From the NCBI RefSeq assembly GCF_045310525.1, contig NZ_JBJHZY010000003.1:248001-312000 (forward strand): 64,000 nt of DNA. Direction: 5' to 3'. Source of the stretch: Clostridium_AT radicumherbarum. GTDB taxonomy: Bacteria > Bacillota > Clostridia > Clostridiales > Clostridiaceae. The notes below the pieces were generated by a model. That model saw only the letters and a program-made list of their open reading frames with translations, made no database searches and had not been told where the DNA came from. Of this stretch, positions 16,970-26,000 are shown in pieces (positions within the stretch are counted from its first letter, which is position 1; the number at the start of each line of letters is the position of its first letter). The position numbers and the translations under genes were made by a program.

Positions 16970-18229
16970 ATTAAAACTTTTAAGGCGATTAAAAAACTTG
17001 ATATATACGGAGGTTTACCTCCTACAATCTATATTTTAGCTATAGTTAGAGTTGTTAATGCTATGGGTAATTTTGTTTATCCATTCTTAACATTATTTTT
17101 AACAGAACATATTGGACTCAGCGATAAGGATGCAGGTACATATTTTATGTTTAGTGCATTTGCCCAAGCAGCTGGTTCTATAATAGGCGGAAAACTAACA
17201 GATCACTTTGGTCGTAAAAAGCTATTTATTACCTTTCAAGGCTTTGCAGCCTGCTGCTTTGCACCTTGCGCTTTCTTAGGAAATTCCAGATTGATTCCTA
17301 TATTGCTAATTACCTCAGGCTTCTTTATGAGTGCAGCTCAGCCAGCGAACTCAGCAATGATGACTGACTTAACTAATAAGGATAACAGAAAGTCAGCCTT
17401 TTCACTTCTCTATTTAGGAATCAATGTAGGCTTCTCTATTGGGCCTATGATTGCAGGCTTTCTATATAGAAATTATACCAGCCTTATATTCTTAGGTAAC
17501 ACAGTTTCTATAATAATATCCCTAATAATTTTAACCATATTTATTGAGGATACTATGCCCAGTAAGGAGGAAATGGAGGAAAGCAAAGCCTCAGCTGATG
17601 ATGAAGCAGCAGAAGACTCCAGTGTATTTAATGCATTTCTTAAGAGACCTTCATTAATGTTTTTTATGGTTGGAAAAACAATAAATGCCTTTGTGTATTC
17701 AACTATCGGTTTTGTAATTCCCCTGCAAATAACTAGAACTTTTGGAAGCGGGGTAGGTTCCAAGTATTTTGGGTTTGTAATGGCCACAAATGGGATAACG
17801 ATAATTATATTAACAACCTTAATAATTAAAATAACTATGAAAATACCACCTGTTTTAAATATTGCATTAGCAGGAGTCTTCTATGCCGTAGGCTTTGGCA
17901 TGCTTGGATTTGTAAATAGTTTTCCGCTGTATATACTTTCAGCAGTTTTGTATACTATAGGAGAAATTCTTGAAGCTACCAATGCAGGTGTATATATTGC
18001 AAACCACTCACCAATGAATCACAGAGGAAGATTTAATGCAGTTATACCTCTAATAACTGGAGTAGGTGCTTCTGTTGGACCTTATGTCTTCGGAAGATTT
18101 ATTGGTGCTTATGGCACACAAAAGCTTTGGATTATGTGTTTTATACTTCTAATGATTTCAAGTATCTTCATGAAATGGCTTAGAGGTTTTGAGATAAAAC
18201 AAGAAAGTAAGAGTTTAATAAAGGCATAA
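16970..18229 (+). CDS. MFS transporter with probable ATT start
   Basis: A 12-helix major facilitator (about 419 residues) of the DHA1/MdtH-YitG type. The loop 2-3 motif A is GGKLTDHFGRKKLF, and a charged central loop (KEEMEESKASADDEAAEDS) separates the halves. The start is odd: an A followed by eight G (16955-16963) is the only ribosome-binding-like sequence, and the codon at the right distance is ATT (16970). An in-frame TTG at 16946 lacks a site, and the next ATG lies inside the first helix. Substrate unknown; drug export is the family default. Confidence 0.8.
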   Translation: MKTFKAIKKLDIYGGLPPTIYILAIVRVVNAMGNFVYPFLTLFLTEHIGLSDKDAGTYFMFSAFAQAAGSIIGGKLTDHFGRKKLFITFQGFAACCFAPCAFLGNSRLIPILLITSGFFMSAAQPANSAMMTDLTNKDNRKSAFSLLYLGINVGFSIGPMIAGFLYRNYTSLIFLGNTVSIIISLIILTIFIEDTMPSKEEMEESKASADDEAAEDSSVFNAFLKRPSLMFFMVGKTINAFVYSTIGFVIPLQITRTFGSGVGSKYFGFVMATNGITIIILTTLIIKITMKIPPVLNIALAGVFYAVGFGMLGFVNSFPLYILSAVLYTIGEILEATNAGVYIANHSPMNHRGRFNAVIPLITGVGASVGPYVFGRFIGAYGTQKLWIMCFILLMISSIFMKWLRGFEIKQESKSLIKA

Positions 18230-18244
18230 CTATAATAGAGTTAA

Positions 18245-18279
18245 AAAAATAGTTCAGGTGCTTAACCTGAACTATTTTT
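18245..18279. terminator. Bidirectional terminator
   Basis: A perfect 15-bp stem AAAAATAGTTCAGGT/ACCTGAACTATTTTT around GCTTA, between the MFS gene and the converging degV-like gene (it overlaps the last degV codons). Confidence 0.9.
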
Positions 18280-19117
18280 CAATATATAGAATTCCTATTG
18301 TATTTGGTCCGCAGTGGCTGGAAATTACACAGCCAGCTTCAGTTATAATGACTTCATTAACATCAAGATTTTTTTTAAGCTCTGACTTTAAGTATTCTGC
18401 GTCATCACTTAAAGAATGAGTAACCATAATTCTAGCAGGATCTATATTTTCTTTTTCTTTTATTACATTTGCAAGCATTGTATTCAGTGCTTTATCTCTT
18501 TTTCCCATAAGTTTTTGTGCGGGTACCATACTGCCATCAACTACCTTAACTACTGGTCTAATTTTAAGTATACCACCCACAAGACTTTGCAGCGCAGAGC
18601 ATCTGCCTCCCTTATATAGATAGTCTAGGGTATCTATTATAAATTCAGTTTTAACTTTAGGTACAAGTTGTCTTACTTTCAGAGCAATCTCTGCTGCTGG
18701 CAGTCCTTGATTTTTGAAATCAACAGCCTTTAAAACCAAAAGTCCTATTGCTGAAGATAAGTTTAGCGAGTCAATTATATGAATTCTTCCTTCAGGAAAG
18801 TCATTTGCGGCAAGTATGGCGCTTTGAAGGTGTGAAGAAAGTTTAGAAGACAAGCCTATAAAAACAATGTCCATATCTTCATCTATAAATTTTTTAAACA
18901 CCTTGTAAAAATCAGCTGGTGAACCTGCAGCGGTTTTTGGCAGGCATCCATATTTTTCAACCTTCTCATAAAGTTCTTTTGTAGTAATATTAACACCATC
19001 AATAAAACTTTCATCATTAAAATTAACATATAAGGGCACAACTGAAATATCTGATTTTTTTAAAATTTCAGTGATGAGATCACTAGTGCTGTCAGTTATA
19101 ATTTTAACTTTATTCAT
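18272..19117 (-). CDS. DegV-family fatty-acid-binding protein
   Basis: A 281-residue soluble protein with the DegV signature KIITDSTSDL at the N-terminus, then PKTAAGSPADFYKVF, VFIGLSSKLSSHLQSA and the C-terminal GCVISSHCGPNTIGI. DegV/FakB proteins hold a fatty acid and present it to the FakA kinase for phospholipid synthesis; no FakA is in the window. ATG 19117 is chosen for its GGAGGG site. It stands alone between its own promoter region and a terminator. Confidence 0.9.
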   Translation of the reverse strand: MNKVKIITDSTSDLITEILKKSDISVVPLYVNFNDESFIDGVNITTKELYEKVEKYGCLPKTAAGSPADFYKVFKKFIDEDMDIVFIGLSSKLSSHLQSAILAANDFPEGRIHIIDSLNLSSAIGLLVLKAVDFKNQGLPAAEIALKVRQLVPKVKTEFIIDTLDYLYKGGRCSALQSLVGGILKIRPVVKVVDGSMVPAQKLMGKRDKALNTMLANVIKEKENIDPARIMVTHSLSDDAEYLKSELKKNLDVNEVIITEAGCVISSHCGPNTIGILYIEK

Positions 19118-19231
19118 TTTACCCTCCATAATATGTATAAATAAATGCATACATATTATTATATCTCAGTTAATTTGGAAAATAAAGTATACAACATGAA
19201 ACAATTTGTGAATTTTATGCTTTTAAAACAA

Positions 19232-19265
19232 AATGGCTGTCTCATAAGATTTAGAGACAACCATT
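19232..19265 (-). terminator. Terminator of hyd operon
   Basis: A 12-bp stem (AATGG.TGTCTC and complement) with a ten-base loop. The single non-Watson-Crick position is a G-U pair only when read on the minus strand, which supports action on the hydCBA transcript. Confidence 0.7.
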
Positions 19266-19282
19266 CTTAACTTAAACAGTAA

Positions 19283-21025
19283 TTATAATTTTCTACGTTT
19301 TGTATATTGTGTGTGAAGAAGTTCATGAGCTTTTTCACCATAAGGCTCACCTAAGAACTCATCATAAAGCTGTTTTATATATGGATTATCATGAGACTTT
19401 CTTAGGGTCTTACTTCTATCTTCTGAGTAGAGTCCTTCCATACGTTTTTTAATAACATCTACATCACCATGATTATAAGGCTGACCACCACCGTTTATAC
19501 AGCCTCCAGGGCAAGCCATAATTTCAATTGCATGATAATTTGCTTCACCATTTCTTATAGCTTCAAGTATTTTTCTTGCATTTCCAAGACCGTGAGCAAC
19601 AGCAATATTAACATCTATGTCGTTAATCTTTACAGTAGCTTCTTTAACGCCATCCATACCCCTTAGAGAATGAAATTCAACACTTTCTAAGGTTTCGTTG
19701 GTTAGCCATTCATAAGCAGTTCTAAGAGCTGCTTCTATAACTCCTCCTGTTGTTCCGAAGATTACAGAAGCTCCAGTAGATTCTCCTAAAGGATGATCAA
19801 AATCACCTTCATCTAAGGAGTTAAAGTCAATTCCTGCTTCTTTAAGCATTTTTGCAAGCTCTCTTGTTGTAATAACTATATCAACATCTTGCAAACCATT
19901 ATTTGAAAGCTCGGGTCTAGCTGCTTCATACTTTTTAGCAAGACAAGGCATTACTGAAACTACAACAATATTCTTTGGATCAATACCCATTTTTTCAGCT
20001 AAATAAGTCTTTGTTATAGCACCAAACATTTCGTGAGGTGACTTACATGTGGATGGTATATCTAAAAGGTCAGGGAATTGATGCTCAAAGAATTTAACCC
20101 AGCCTGGGCAGCAGCTTGTAAGTATTGGCATTCTGCCACCATGCTGCAGTCTGTGTATAAATTCTGAAGCCTCTTCCATGATAGTTAGATCAGCAGCAAA
20201 GTCTGTATCAAAGACTTTATCAAAGCCTAAAACTCTGAGTGCAGCAGCCATTTTACCAGTTACAACAGTACCTGGCTCCAGACCAAATTCTTCTCCAAGA
20301 GCAACTCTTACTGCAGGTGCAGTTTGGACAACTACAAACTTTTCTTTATTTTTTAAGGCTCTCCAAACCTTTGGTACATTATTTACTTCTGTTAAAGCAG
20401 CTGTAGGACATACTGCAACACACTGACCACAGAAGGTACAGGAGGTTTCAGTCATTGGAAGTCCAAATGCTGGCTGTACTACAGTTTGGAAGCCTCTATC
20501 TACTCCTGAAAGTACATTAACTGTTTGAACCTTATTACACATAGTTTCACATCTTCTGCAAAGAATGCATTTATCAAGATTTCTAACTATTGATTTACTT
20601 GAGTTATCAATTTCATAGGTTGACATCTCACCTTGATAGGGTATATCTCTAACCCCTAAATCTGCTGCTAAGCTTTGAAGTTCACAGTCAGTATTTTTTG
20701 GGCATATTAAGCAATCCTTTGGATGGTCTGATAAAAGCAGCTCTACTACTGTTCTTCTAGCTCTTATCGCTCTAATAGTATTTGTTCTTACCACCATGTT
20801 ATTAAAAACAGGTGTAGCACAGGAAGGAGCCAGATTTTTTTTACCTTCTACTTCAACCATGCAAACACGACAGGAAGCAGTTTGATTAACCATTTTGGTG
20901 TCATGCAGATTTAAATGACATAATGTAGGTATTTTTATATTCAATAATTTAGCAGCTTCTAATATAGTGGTTCCTTCTTCTACTAGAATCCGTTTATTAT
21001 TAATTGTTACAGTTACTAAACTCAA
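19283..21025 (-). CDS. hydA: [FeFe] hydrogenase catalytic subunit HydA
   Basis: About 580 residues, the length of CpI-type enzymes. Order of domains: a [2Fe-2S] ferredoxin domain (LCHLNLHD, SCRVCMVEVEG, SCATP), a His-ligated [4Fe-4S] site (HPKDCLICPKNTDC), two [4Fe-4S] clusters (CILCRRCETMC, CTFCGQCVAVCP), then the H-cluster domain with TSCCPGWVKFFE, MPCLAKKYEA and ACPGGCINGGGQP, and a small-subunit-like C-terminus. With HydB and HydC upstream it should form the NADH- and ferredoxin-linked (bifurcating) hydrogenase. Start: TTG 21025 has GAGG eight bases upstream; GTG 21034 overlaps that site. Confidence 0.93.
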   Translation of the reverse strand: MSLVTVTINNKRILVEEGTTILEAAKLLNIKIPTLCHLNLHDTKMVNQTASCRVCMVEVEGKKNLAPSCATPVFNNMVVRTNTIRAIRARRTVVELLLSDHPKDCLICPKNTDCELQSLAADLGVRDIPYQGEMSTYEIDNSSKSIVRNLDKCILCRRCETMCNKVQTVNVLSGVDRGFQTVVQPAFGLPMTETSCTFCGQCVAVCPTAALTEVNNVPKVWRALKNKEKFVVVQTAPAVRVALGEEFGLEPGTVVTGKMAAALRVLGFDKVFDTDFAADLTIMEEASEFIHRLQHGGRMPILTSCCPGWVKFFEHQFPDLLDIPSTCKSPHEMFGAITKTYLAEKMGIDPKNIVVVSVMPCLAKKYEAARPELSNNGLQDVDIVITTRELAKMLKEAGIDFNSLDEGDFDHPLGESTGASVIFGTTGGVIEAALRTAYEWLTNETLESVEFHSLRGMDGVKEATVKINDIDVNIAVAHGLGNARKILEAIRNGEANYHAIEIMACPGGCINGGGQPYNHGDVDVIKKRMEGLYSEDRSKTLRKSHDNPYIKQLYDEFLGEPYGEKAHELLHTQYTKRRKL

Positions 21026-21057
21026 AATATTCACCTCTTCTTAAAATATTGTAGTAA

Positions 21058-22938
21058 CTACTTTCTAATTATGGCTTTAACAGGACAAGAAGTTTGACAA
21101 GCCCCACATTTAATACATTTCTCTTGATCTATAACATGTATAGTTTTAACTTTTCCACTAATGCAGTTTGCAGGGCATTGTCTTGCACATTTAGTGCAGC
21201 CTATGCATTTATCTGTTATATGATATTGTAATAGTGATTTGCAAACTCCAGCCGGGCAGCGTTTTTCCTTAACGTGAGCTACATACTCATCCATAAAGTA
21301 TTTCATTGTACTTAATACTGGGTTTGGAGCTGTCTGACCAAGTCCACAAAGTGAGGTATCTTTAATTGTCTCTGCTAGTTCTTGCAAATCTTCAAGGTCC
21401 TGCTCTGTTCCTTTGCCTTCAGTAATCTTAGTCAATATTTCAAGTAGTCTCTTGTTTCCTACACGGCAAGGCGTACACTTTCCACAGGATTCATCAACTG
21501 TAAATTCAAGATAGAACTTAGCTATATCGACCATACAGTTATCTTCATCCATAACTATCATTCCGCCTGAACCCATCATGGATCCAATAGCATTTAAAGA
21601 TTCATAATCTATTGGAATATCTAAATTTTCAGCAGTAATACAGCCCCCAGAAGGTCCTCCGGTTTGAACGGCTTTAAACTTACGTCCATTTTTTATTCCA
21701 CCGCCGATTTCATAAATTATTTCTCTTAAGGTTGTTCCCATTGGTACTTCAACTAGTCCAACATTGTTAATTTTACCTGCTAAAGCAAATACCTTAGTAC
21801 CTTTAGAAGTCTTTGTTCCCATAGATGCATACCACTTTGGACCATTTAAAATAATTGGTGGTATATTAGCAAAGGTTTCTACGTTGTTAACGCAGGTTGG
21901 TTTTTCCCATAAACCACTAACTGCTGGGAAAGGAGGCTTTGTAGTTGGCTCGCCTCTGAAACCTTCTATGGAGTGAATTAAGGCGGTTTCTTCTCCGCAA
22001 ACGAAGGCACCTGCGCCATATTTTATAAATACATCAAAGCTAAAATCTGTTCCCATAATGTTCTTACCAAGGAGACCAGCTTCTCTAGCTTCTGAAATGG
22101 CTATTTTTAATCTTTCTATAGCAAGTGGATATTCAGCTCTAATATAAATATAACCTTCTGAAGCACCTATAGCATAGCCGGCTATAGCCATTGATTCTAT
22201 AACGGAATTTGGATCTCCCTCAAGTACTGAACGATCCATGAAAGCACCTGGATCTCCTTCATCAGCATTGCAAATAATATATTTTTGATTAGCTTTGCTT
22301 CTTTTAGCAAATAACCATTTTTGACCTGTTGAAAATCCTCCGCCTCCACGGCCTCTTAAACCTGAATCTATCATAGATTGTATTACTTCATCAGGAGTCA
22401 TTGAAGTTATAACTTTTCCAAGCGCCATATAACCTTCACTTGCAATGTATTCTTCAATCTTTTCCGGATTTATTACACCGCAGTTTCTTAGAGCAATACG
22501 ATGCTGTTTTTTATAAAAGGACATTTCATCCTGTCTTTTTACAGTTTCTTTTAAGGTAGGCTCCTCATATAAAAGCCTTGTTATGACATTTTTTTTCATG
22601 ATATGCTCTTCAATTATTTCTTTTGCATCTTCTGGTTTAACCTTTACATAAAATACATTGTCAGGACTAATTTTTACTATAGGGCCCTTTTCGCAAAAAC
22701 CGAAGCAGCCGGTAATAGATACATGTACCTTGCTTAATAGACCATTAGCTTCAATAGCTTCCTTCATGTTTGCAAGTATCTTATCACTTTGTGAAGCCTT
22801 ACAGCCAGTACCACCACAAATATGGATTTCTATTTTATCTTCATTTTTAATATCAACAATATGCTTTCTAATATCTAGTAATGGTTTTAATTCAGAGTGA
22901 ATATTTTTAAGCTCTTCTAAAGAGTGAATTTTATTCAA
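21058..22938 (-). CDS. hydB: Hydrogenase subunit HydB (NuoF-like)
   Basis: 626 residues: an N-terminal thioredoxin-like [2Fe-2S] region (CGGTGCKAS, GCFGFCEKGP), the NuoF core with NADH/FMN-binding GLRGRGGGGFSTGQKW and NADEGDPGAF, a [4Fe-4S] motif CGKCTPCRVG, and a C-terminal two-cluster ferredoxin domain (CIGCTKCARQCP, CIKCGACQTSCP). It is the flavin-containing subunit that exchanges electrons with NAD(H) and ferredoxin. The TTG start is supported by AGGAGG, and that site lies inside a hairpin repeat between hydC and hydB (22947-23005). Confidence 0.92.
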   Translation of the reverse strand: MNKIHSLEELKNIHSELKPLLDIRKHIVDIKNEDKIEIHICGGTGCKASQSDKILANMKEAIEANGLLSKVHVSITGCFGFCEKGPIVKISPDNVFYVKVKPEDAKEIIEEHIMKKNVITRLLYEEPTLKETVKRQDEMSFYKKQHRIALRNCGVINPEKIEEYIASEGYMALGKVITSMTPDEVIQSMIDSGLRGRGGGGFSTGQKWLFAKRSKANQKYIICNADEGDPGAFMDRSVLEGDPNSVIESMAIAGYAIGASEGYIYIRAEYPLAIERLKIAISEAREAGLLGKNIMGTDFSFDVFIKYGAGAFVCGEETALIHSIEGFRGEPTTKPPFPAVSGLWEKPTCVNNVETFANIPPIILNGPKWYASMGTKTSKGTKVFALAGKINNVGLVEVPMGTTLREIIYEIGGGIKNGRKFKAVQTGGPSGGCITAENLDIPIDYESLNAIGSMMGSGGMIVMDEDNCMVDIAKFYLEFTVDESCGKCTPCRVGNKRLLEILTKITEGKGTEQDLEDLQELAETIKDTSLCGLGQTAPNPVLSTMKYFMDEYVAHVKEKRCPAGVCKSLLQYHITDKCIGCTKCARQCPANCISGKVKTIHVIDQEKCIKCGACQTSCPVKAIIRK

Positions 22939-22946
22939 CTTATTTC

Positions 22947-23005
22947 CCTCCTATATTCCTTATTCTGTAGGTAAGCATTATTAATGCTTACACCTCCTGT
23001 ATTCC
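22947..23005 (-). repeat. SD-flanked hairpin repeat, copy 1
   Basis: Read on the minus strand, two direct copies of GGAATA(C/T)AGGAGG, 46 bases apart, flank a perfect 10-bp palindrome GTAAGCATTA/TAATGCTTAC. The downstream copy supplies the ribosome binding site of hydB. The same arrangement with a different stem sequence occurs at 43301-43357. Confidence 0.75.
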
Positions 23006-23007
23006 AA

Positions 23008-23484
23008 TTAATTATAATCAGCTAATATTTTGTCAACATCTTCTGGTTTTACATTTCCATAAACCTTGTCATTTACCATTACAACTGGTGCAAGACCACA
23101 GGCTCCTACACATCTAAGAGAACCAAGAGTAAATTTACCATCTGGAGTAGTTTGTCCAGATTTAATATTTAACTTATTTTCAAATTCAGCTAGCACATTT
23201 GCTGAACCTCTAACAAAGCAAGCTGTACCCATACAGATGTTTACTACAAATTCCCCTCTTGGCTCCGTTGTAAAATAGGAATAGAAACTTACTACTCCAA
23301 ATACCTGGGAAGCAGGAATATTAAGCTTTTCAGCAACGAAAATCTGCACCTCTTCTGGAAGATATCCGAAGATATGCTGTGCCTTATGAAGAACCTCAAT
23401 AACTGCACCTTTTTTGTTTGATAGGCTATTAATAAATTCTTCAAGCTCATGAAATTTCTCTTCATTTAGGATACTTTTACACAT
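23008..23484 (-). CDS. hydC: Hydrogenase subunit HydC (NuoE-like)
   Basis: 158 residues, the full length of NuoE/HydC. An N-terminal helical bundle (KKGAVIEVLHKAQHIFGYLP) is followed by a thioredoxin-like [2Fe-2S] domain with ligands in CMGTACFVRG and LRCVGACGLAP. It passes electrons between the HydB flavin site and HydA. It is the first gene of hydC-hydB-hydA, with AAAGGAGG before its ATG and a Rex-like palindrome further upstream. Confidence 0.93.
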   Translation of the reverse strand: MCKSILNEEKFHELEEFINSLSNKKGAVIEVLHKAQHIFGYLPEEVQIFVAEKLNIPASQVFGVVSFYSYFTTEPRGEFVVNICMGTACFVRGSANVLAEFENKLNIKSGQTTPDGKFTLGSLRCVGACGLAPVVMVNDKVYGNVKPEDVDKILADYN

Positions 23485-23510
23485 TTTGAAACCTCCTTTA
23501 ATATAGTTGA

Positions 23511-23528
23511 TTGTTTGTTAATTAACAA
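23511..23528. promoter_or_regulatory. Candidate Rex operator upstream of hydCBA
   Basis: TTGTTTGTTAATTAACAA differs at two positions from the clostridial Rex consensus (TTGTTAA, four bases, TTAACAA) and contains a perfect 14-bp palindrome. It lies 27-44 bases before the hydC start, where binding would block transcription. Rex senses NADH/NAD and is known to control clostridial fermentation and hydrogenase genes; its role here is inferred. Confidence 0.45.
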
Positions 23529-23865
23529 GCTATCTCATGCAAAAAAATAAACGCAAAATATCTACGTTACTAAGTTCATTTTAGATCATAATATCATTAT
23601 ACTAAATATTATTCAAAAAATTAAGTAGTTTTTCAAAATTTTTATAAAATATTTTATAATTTTACATTAAATAATATTCAGTATTTATAAATAAAAGTAA
23701 TCAGTTAATCAATACTCTCTTATATTCATATTCAAATTAGTAGAATTTTTAGAAAATAATGAGAAAATATCACTATGAATGATATAAATTTAACATACAA
23801 CCTATATAATAGTTGCTTCATTTTCGATTTGTACTTATTTTAGTAAAATTTATTTTGTTGTTAAA
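23529..23865. other. AT-rich intergenic stretch, no gene seen
   Basis: About 340 bases with stops in all frames. It should hold the hyd promoter on the minus strand (for example TATAAT-like sequence near 23596-23601), but no convincing -35/-10 pair stands out. No repeat or RNA was recognised. Confidence 0.5.
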
Positions 23866-23895
23866 TAAAAAACTGACAATGTTGTCAGCTTTTTA
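23866..23895 (-). terminator. Terminator after EamA remnant
   Basis: CTGACAA/TTGTCAG with two-base loop, followed on the minus strand by a run of T. Confidence 0.6.
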
Positions 23896-24429
23896 ATTCT
23901 TTTGACAAATATATACTCCCACAATAATTAAAGCTGCTGTTAATAGCTTTATGGGATTTAAAGCTTCCTTTAAAATAAGCACAGAAAGGATTATAGAAAA
24001 CATTGGTACCAAGTTAATAAAAATAGAAGTTTTGCTAGGGCCAATTTGTTTAATTGACATTTGCTGAACAAGATAGCCTATAACTGAAGGAAAAATACTC
24101 ATATAAATCACAGAAATATAGGAATAATAAGGGATAGTGCTTATTAGCTTCCAAGGCATTTCATATATTACAAAGGGTATTAGAAGGATAGTACAAAATA
24201 AGAAGCTGTAAAAGGTTAAGGTAATAGGAGAGTACCTTGGCATTACCAATTTACTATATACAGAATAAGCAGCCCACAAGACAACAGCAAAAAGCATAAG
24301 AACATCTCCATGGTTAAAGGAAAAGGTCTTTATTACATTAAGATTTGCATTAGTAAGTGTAAGGAAAACACCAGTAAAGGATAATATTAAGAAAAAGATT
24401 CGGGTGTCAAACTTATTATGATTCCGAAC
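23893..24429 (-). pseudogene. 5'-truncated EamA/DMT transporter
   Basis: The C-terminal EamA repeat is intact (MLFAVVLWAAYSVYSKL to the end), and the frame stays open for 44 codons upstream of its first ATG. Those codons spell recognisable transporter sequence (RIFFLILSFTGVFLT and NHGDVLM) but hold no start codon and run into a stop at 24430-24432. A full DMT protein has about 300 residues; about 178 remain. The first four or five helices are missing, probably lost by a deletion near 24430, next to the FAD gene promoter. A functional half-size protein from the internal ATG (24297) is possible but unlikely. Confidence 0.75.
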
Positions 24430-24466
24430 TTAAAAATTAATATATTATTAATTATTCGTAAAAATA

Positions 24467-24495
24467 TTGACTGATACTATTCTATTTGTTATTAT
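24467..24495 (+). promoter_or_regulatory. Sigma-A promoter candidate for FAD oxidoreductase
   Basis: TTGACT (24467-24472) and TATTAT (24490-24495) with a 17-base spacer. The predicted start of transcription falls at or just before the AGGAGAG site, giving an unusually short leader. Confidence 0.4.
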
Positions 24496-24515
24496 TTTTT
24501 AGGAGAGTGATGCTT

Positions 24516-25901
24516 ATGAATAAAACATATGATGTAATTATTGTAGGGTCAGGAGCTAGCGGTATATTTACTGCTTATGAACTAGTACAGAAAAACACGA
24601 ACATTAAAGTTTTAATGATAGAAAAGGGAAATAGTCTTAATAAAAGAAAGTGTCCAATAGATGGTAAGAAAATAAAATCATGTATTAATTGTAAGGTTTG
24701 CAGCATAATGAACGGCTACGGTGGTGCTGGAAGCCTTTCAGATGGTAAGTATAATATAACTAATAACTTTGGTGGAGAACTTTACAGTTATGTTGGAAAA
24801 GAAGAAGCTTTGGATTTAATGTATTATGTAGATGAAGTACTCTGTAAAATGGGTGGAGCAGAAGCAAAGCTATATTCAACAGAGAATTCGGATCTTAAAG
24901 GCAAGGCTCTTCAATATGACTTGCATTTATTAGATGCAAAGGTTAGGCATTTAGGCACTGATAGAAATGTAGGTATCCTTCAAAATATTTATGAGTATTT
25001 AAAGACTAAAGTAGATATTTTATTCAATACAGAGGTACTTGAAATTAAAAAAGATGAAAATTTTACTGTTATTGCTAAGGATAATACCTTTACTTGTAAA
25101 AACCTAGTATTAGCTACTGGCAGGTCTGGTTCTAAGTGGATTTCAAATATATGTGAAAAGCTTGGAATTGAAACTGAAAGTAACAGAGTTGATATAGGTG
25201 TCAGAGTAGAGCTTCCAGCAGCAGTTTTTGAACATATAACCAGAGATGTTTATGAAAGCAAAATTATGTATAGAACGAAAAAATATTCAGATTTCGTTAG
25301 GACATTCTGCATGAATCCTCATGGCGAGGTAGTTAATGAAAATACTAATGGTATTGTAACTGTAAATGGACACAGCTATTCAAATCCAGAACTTCACACA
25401 GAAAATACCAACTTTGCGCTGCTTGTTTCAAATCATTTTACTGAACCTTTTAAAAACAGCAATGAATATGGCGAGTCTATTGCTAAGTTAAGTAATATGC
25501 TTGGCGGGGGAGTTTTAGTTCAAAGGTTCGGTGATTTGGTGCAAGGAAGAAGAACTAATGAGCATAGACTAAATAAGAGTTTTACAAGGCCCACTCTTTC
25601 AGCAACTCCAGGAGACTTAAGTCTTGTACTTCCAAAAAGACAGCTTGATGATATAATTGAAATGATTTATGCTCTTGATAAAATTGCACCAGGAACTGCT
25701 AACGAGGATACTCTATTGTATGGTGTTGAGGTTAAATTTTATAATTCTATGGTTAAAGTAAATAATAAGCTTGAAACAAAAATAGAAAATTTATTTATTT
25801 TAGGTGATGGTTCGGGTGTTACTCATTCACTATCACAGGCATCAGCAAGCGGAGTTTATGTAGGAAGAATTTTGGCTAACAAGTTTGCAATTAATAATTG
25901 A
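24516..25901 (+). CDS. FAD-dependent dehydrogenase, COG2509 type
   Basis: 461 residues. The FAD Rossmann motif is VIIVGSGASGIFTAYEL at the N-terminus; a cysteine-rich segment CPIDGKKIKSCINCKVC and the motif GYGGAGSLSDGKYN follow, a second dinucleotide-fold element is NLVLATGRSGSKW, and the C-terminal FAD-ribityl motif is LFILGDGSGVTHSLSQASASG. This is the uncharacterised FAD-dependent dehydrogenase family seen in many clostridia; the reaction is unknown. ATG 24516 has AGGAGAG eight bases upstream. Confidence 0.85.
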   Translation: MNKTYDVIIVGSGASGIFTAYELVQKNTNIKVLMIEKGNSLNKRKCPIDGKKIKSCINCKVCSIMNGYGGAGSLSDGKYNITNNFGGELYSYVGKEEALDLMYYVDEVLCKMGGAEAKLYSTENSDLKGKALQYDLHLLDAKVRHLGTDRNVGILQNIYEYLKTKVDILFNTEVLEIKKDENFTVIAKDNTFTCKNLVLATGRSGSKWISNICEKLGIETESNRVDIGVRVELPAAVFEHITRDVYESKIMYRTKKYSDFVRTFCMNPHGEVVNENTNGIVTVNGHSYSNPELHTENTNFALLVSNHFTEPFKNSNEYGESIAKLSNMLGGGVLVQRFGDLVQGRRTNEHRLNKSFTRPTLSATPGDLSLVLPKRQLDDIIEMIYALDKIAPGTANEDTLLYGVEVKFYNSMVKVNNKLETKIENLFILGDGSGVTHSLSQASASGVYVGRILANKFAINN

Positions 25902-25910
25902 GAATGAAGA

Positions 25911-26000
25911 AGGATGTTAAAGCCCTAAATGGGCTTTAGCGAGTAGTTTTCGAGCGGAAGCGAGTAGGGTAAACTACTCAGTGTTCCGACTAAAAGGAGG
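25911..26000 (+). repeat. 85-bp SD-bounded repeat, tandem copy 1
   Basis: A unit of about 85 bp made of a hairpin AAAGCCC-TAAAT-GGGCTTT, a second stem GAGTAGTTT/AAACTACTC enclosing CGAGCGGAAGCGAG, then the tail CAGTGTTCCGACTAAA and AGGAGG. The next copy starts directly at that AGGAGG. A third copy, inverted, is at 48355-48446. Confidence 0.85.

Noticed and set aside
20178..20426. Plus-strand frame inside hydA, and many similar frames opposite real genes
   Set aside because: These are antisense shadows of strongly conserved genes, with no ribosome binding sites of their own.
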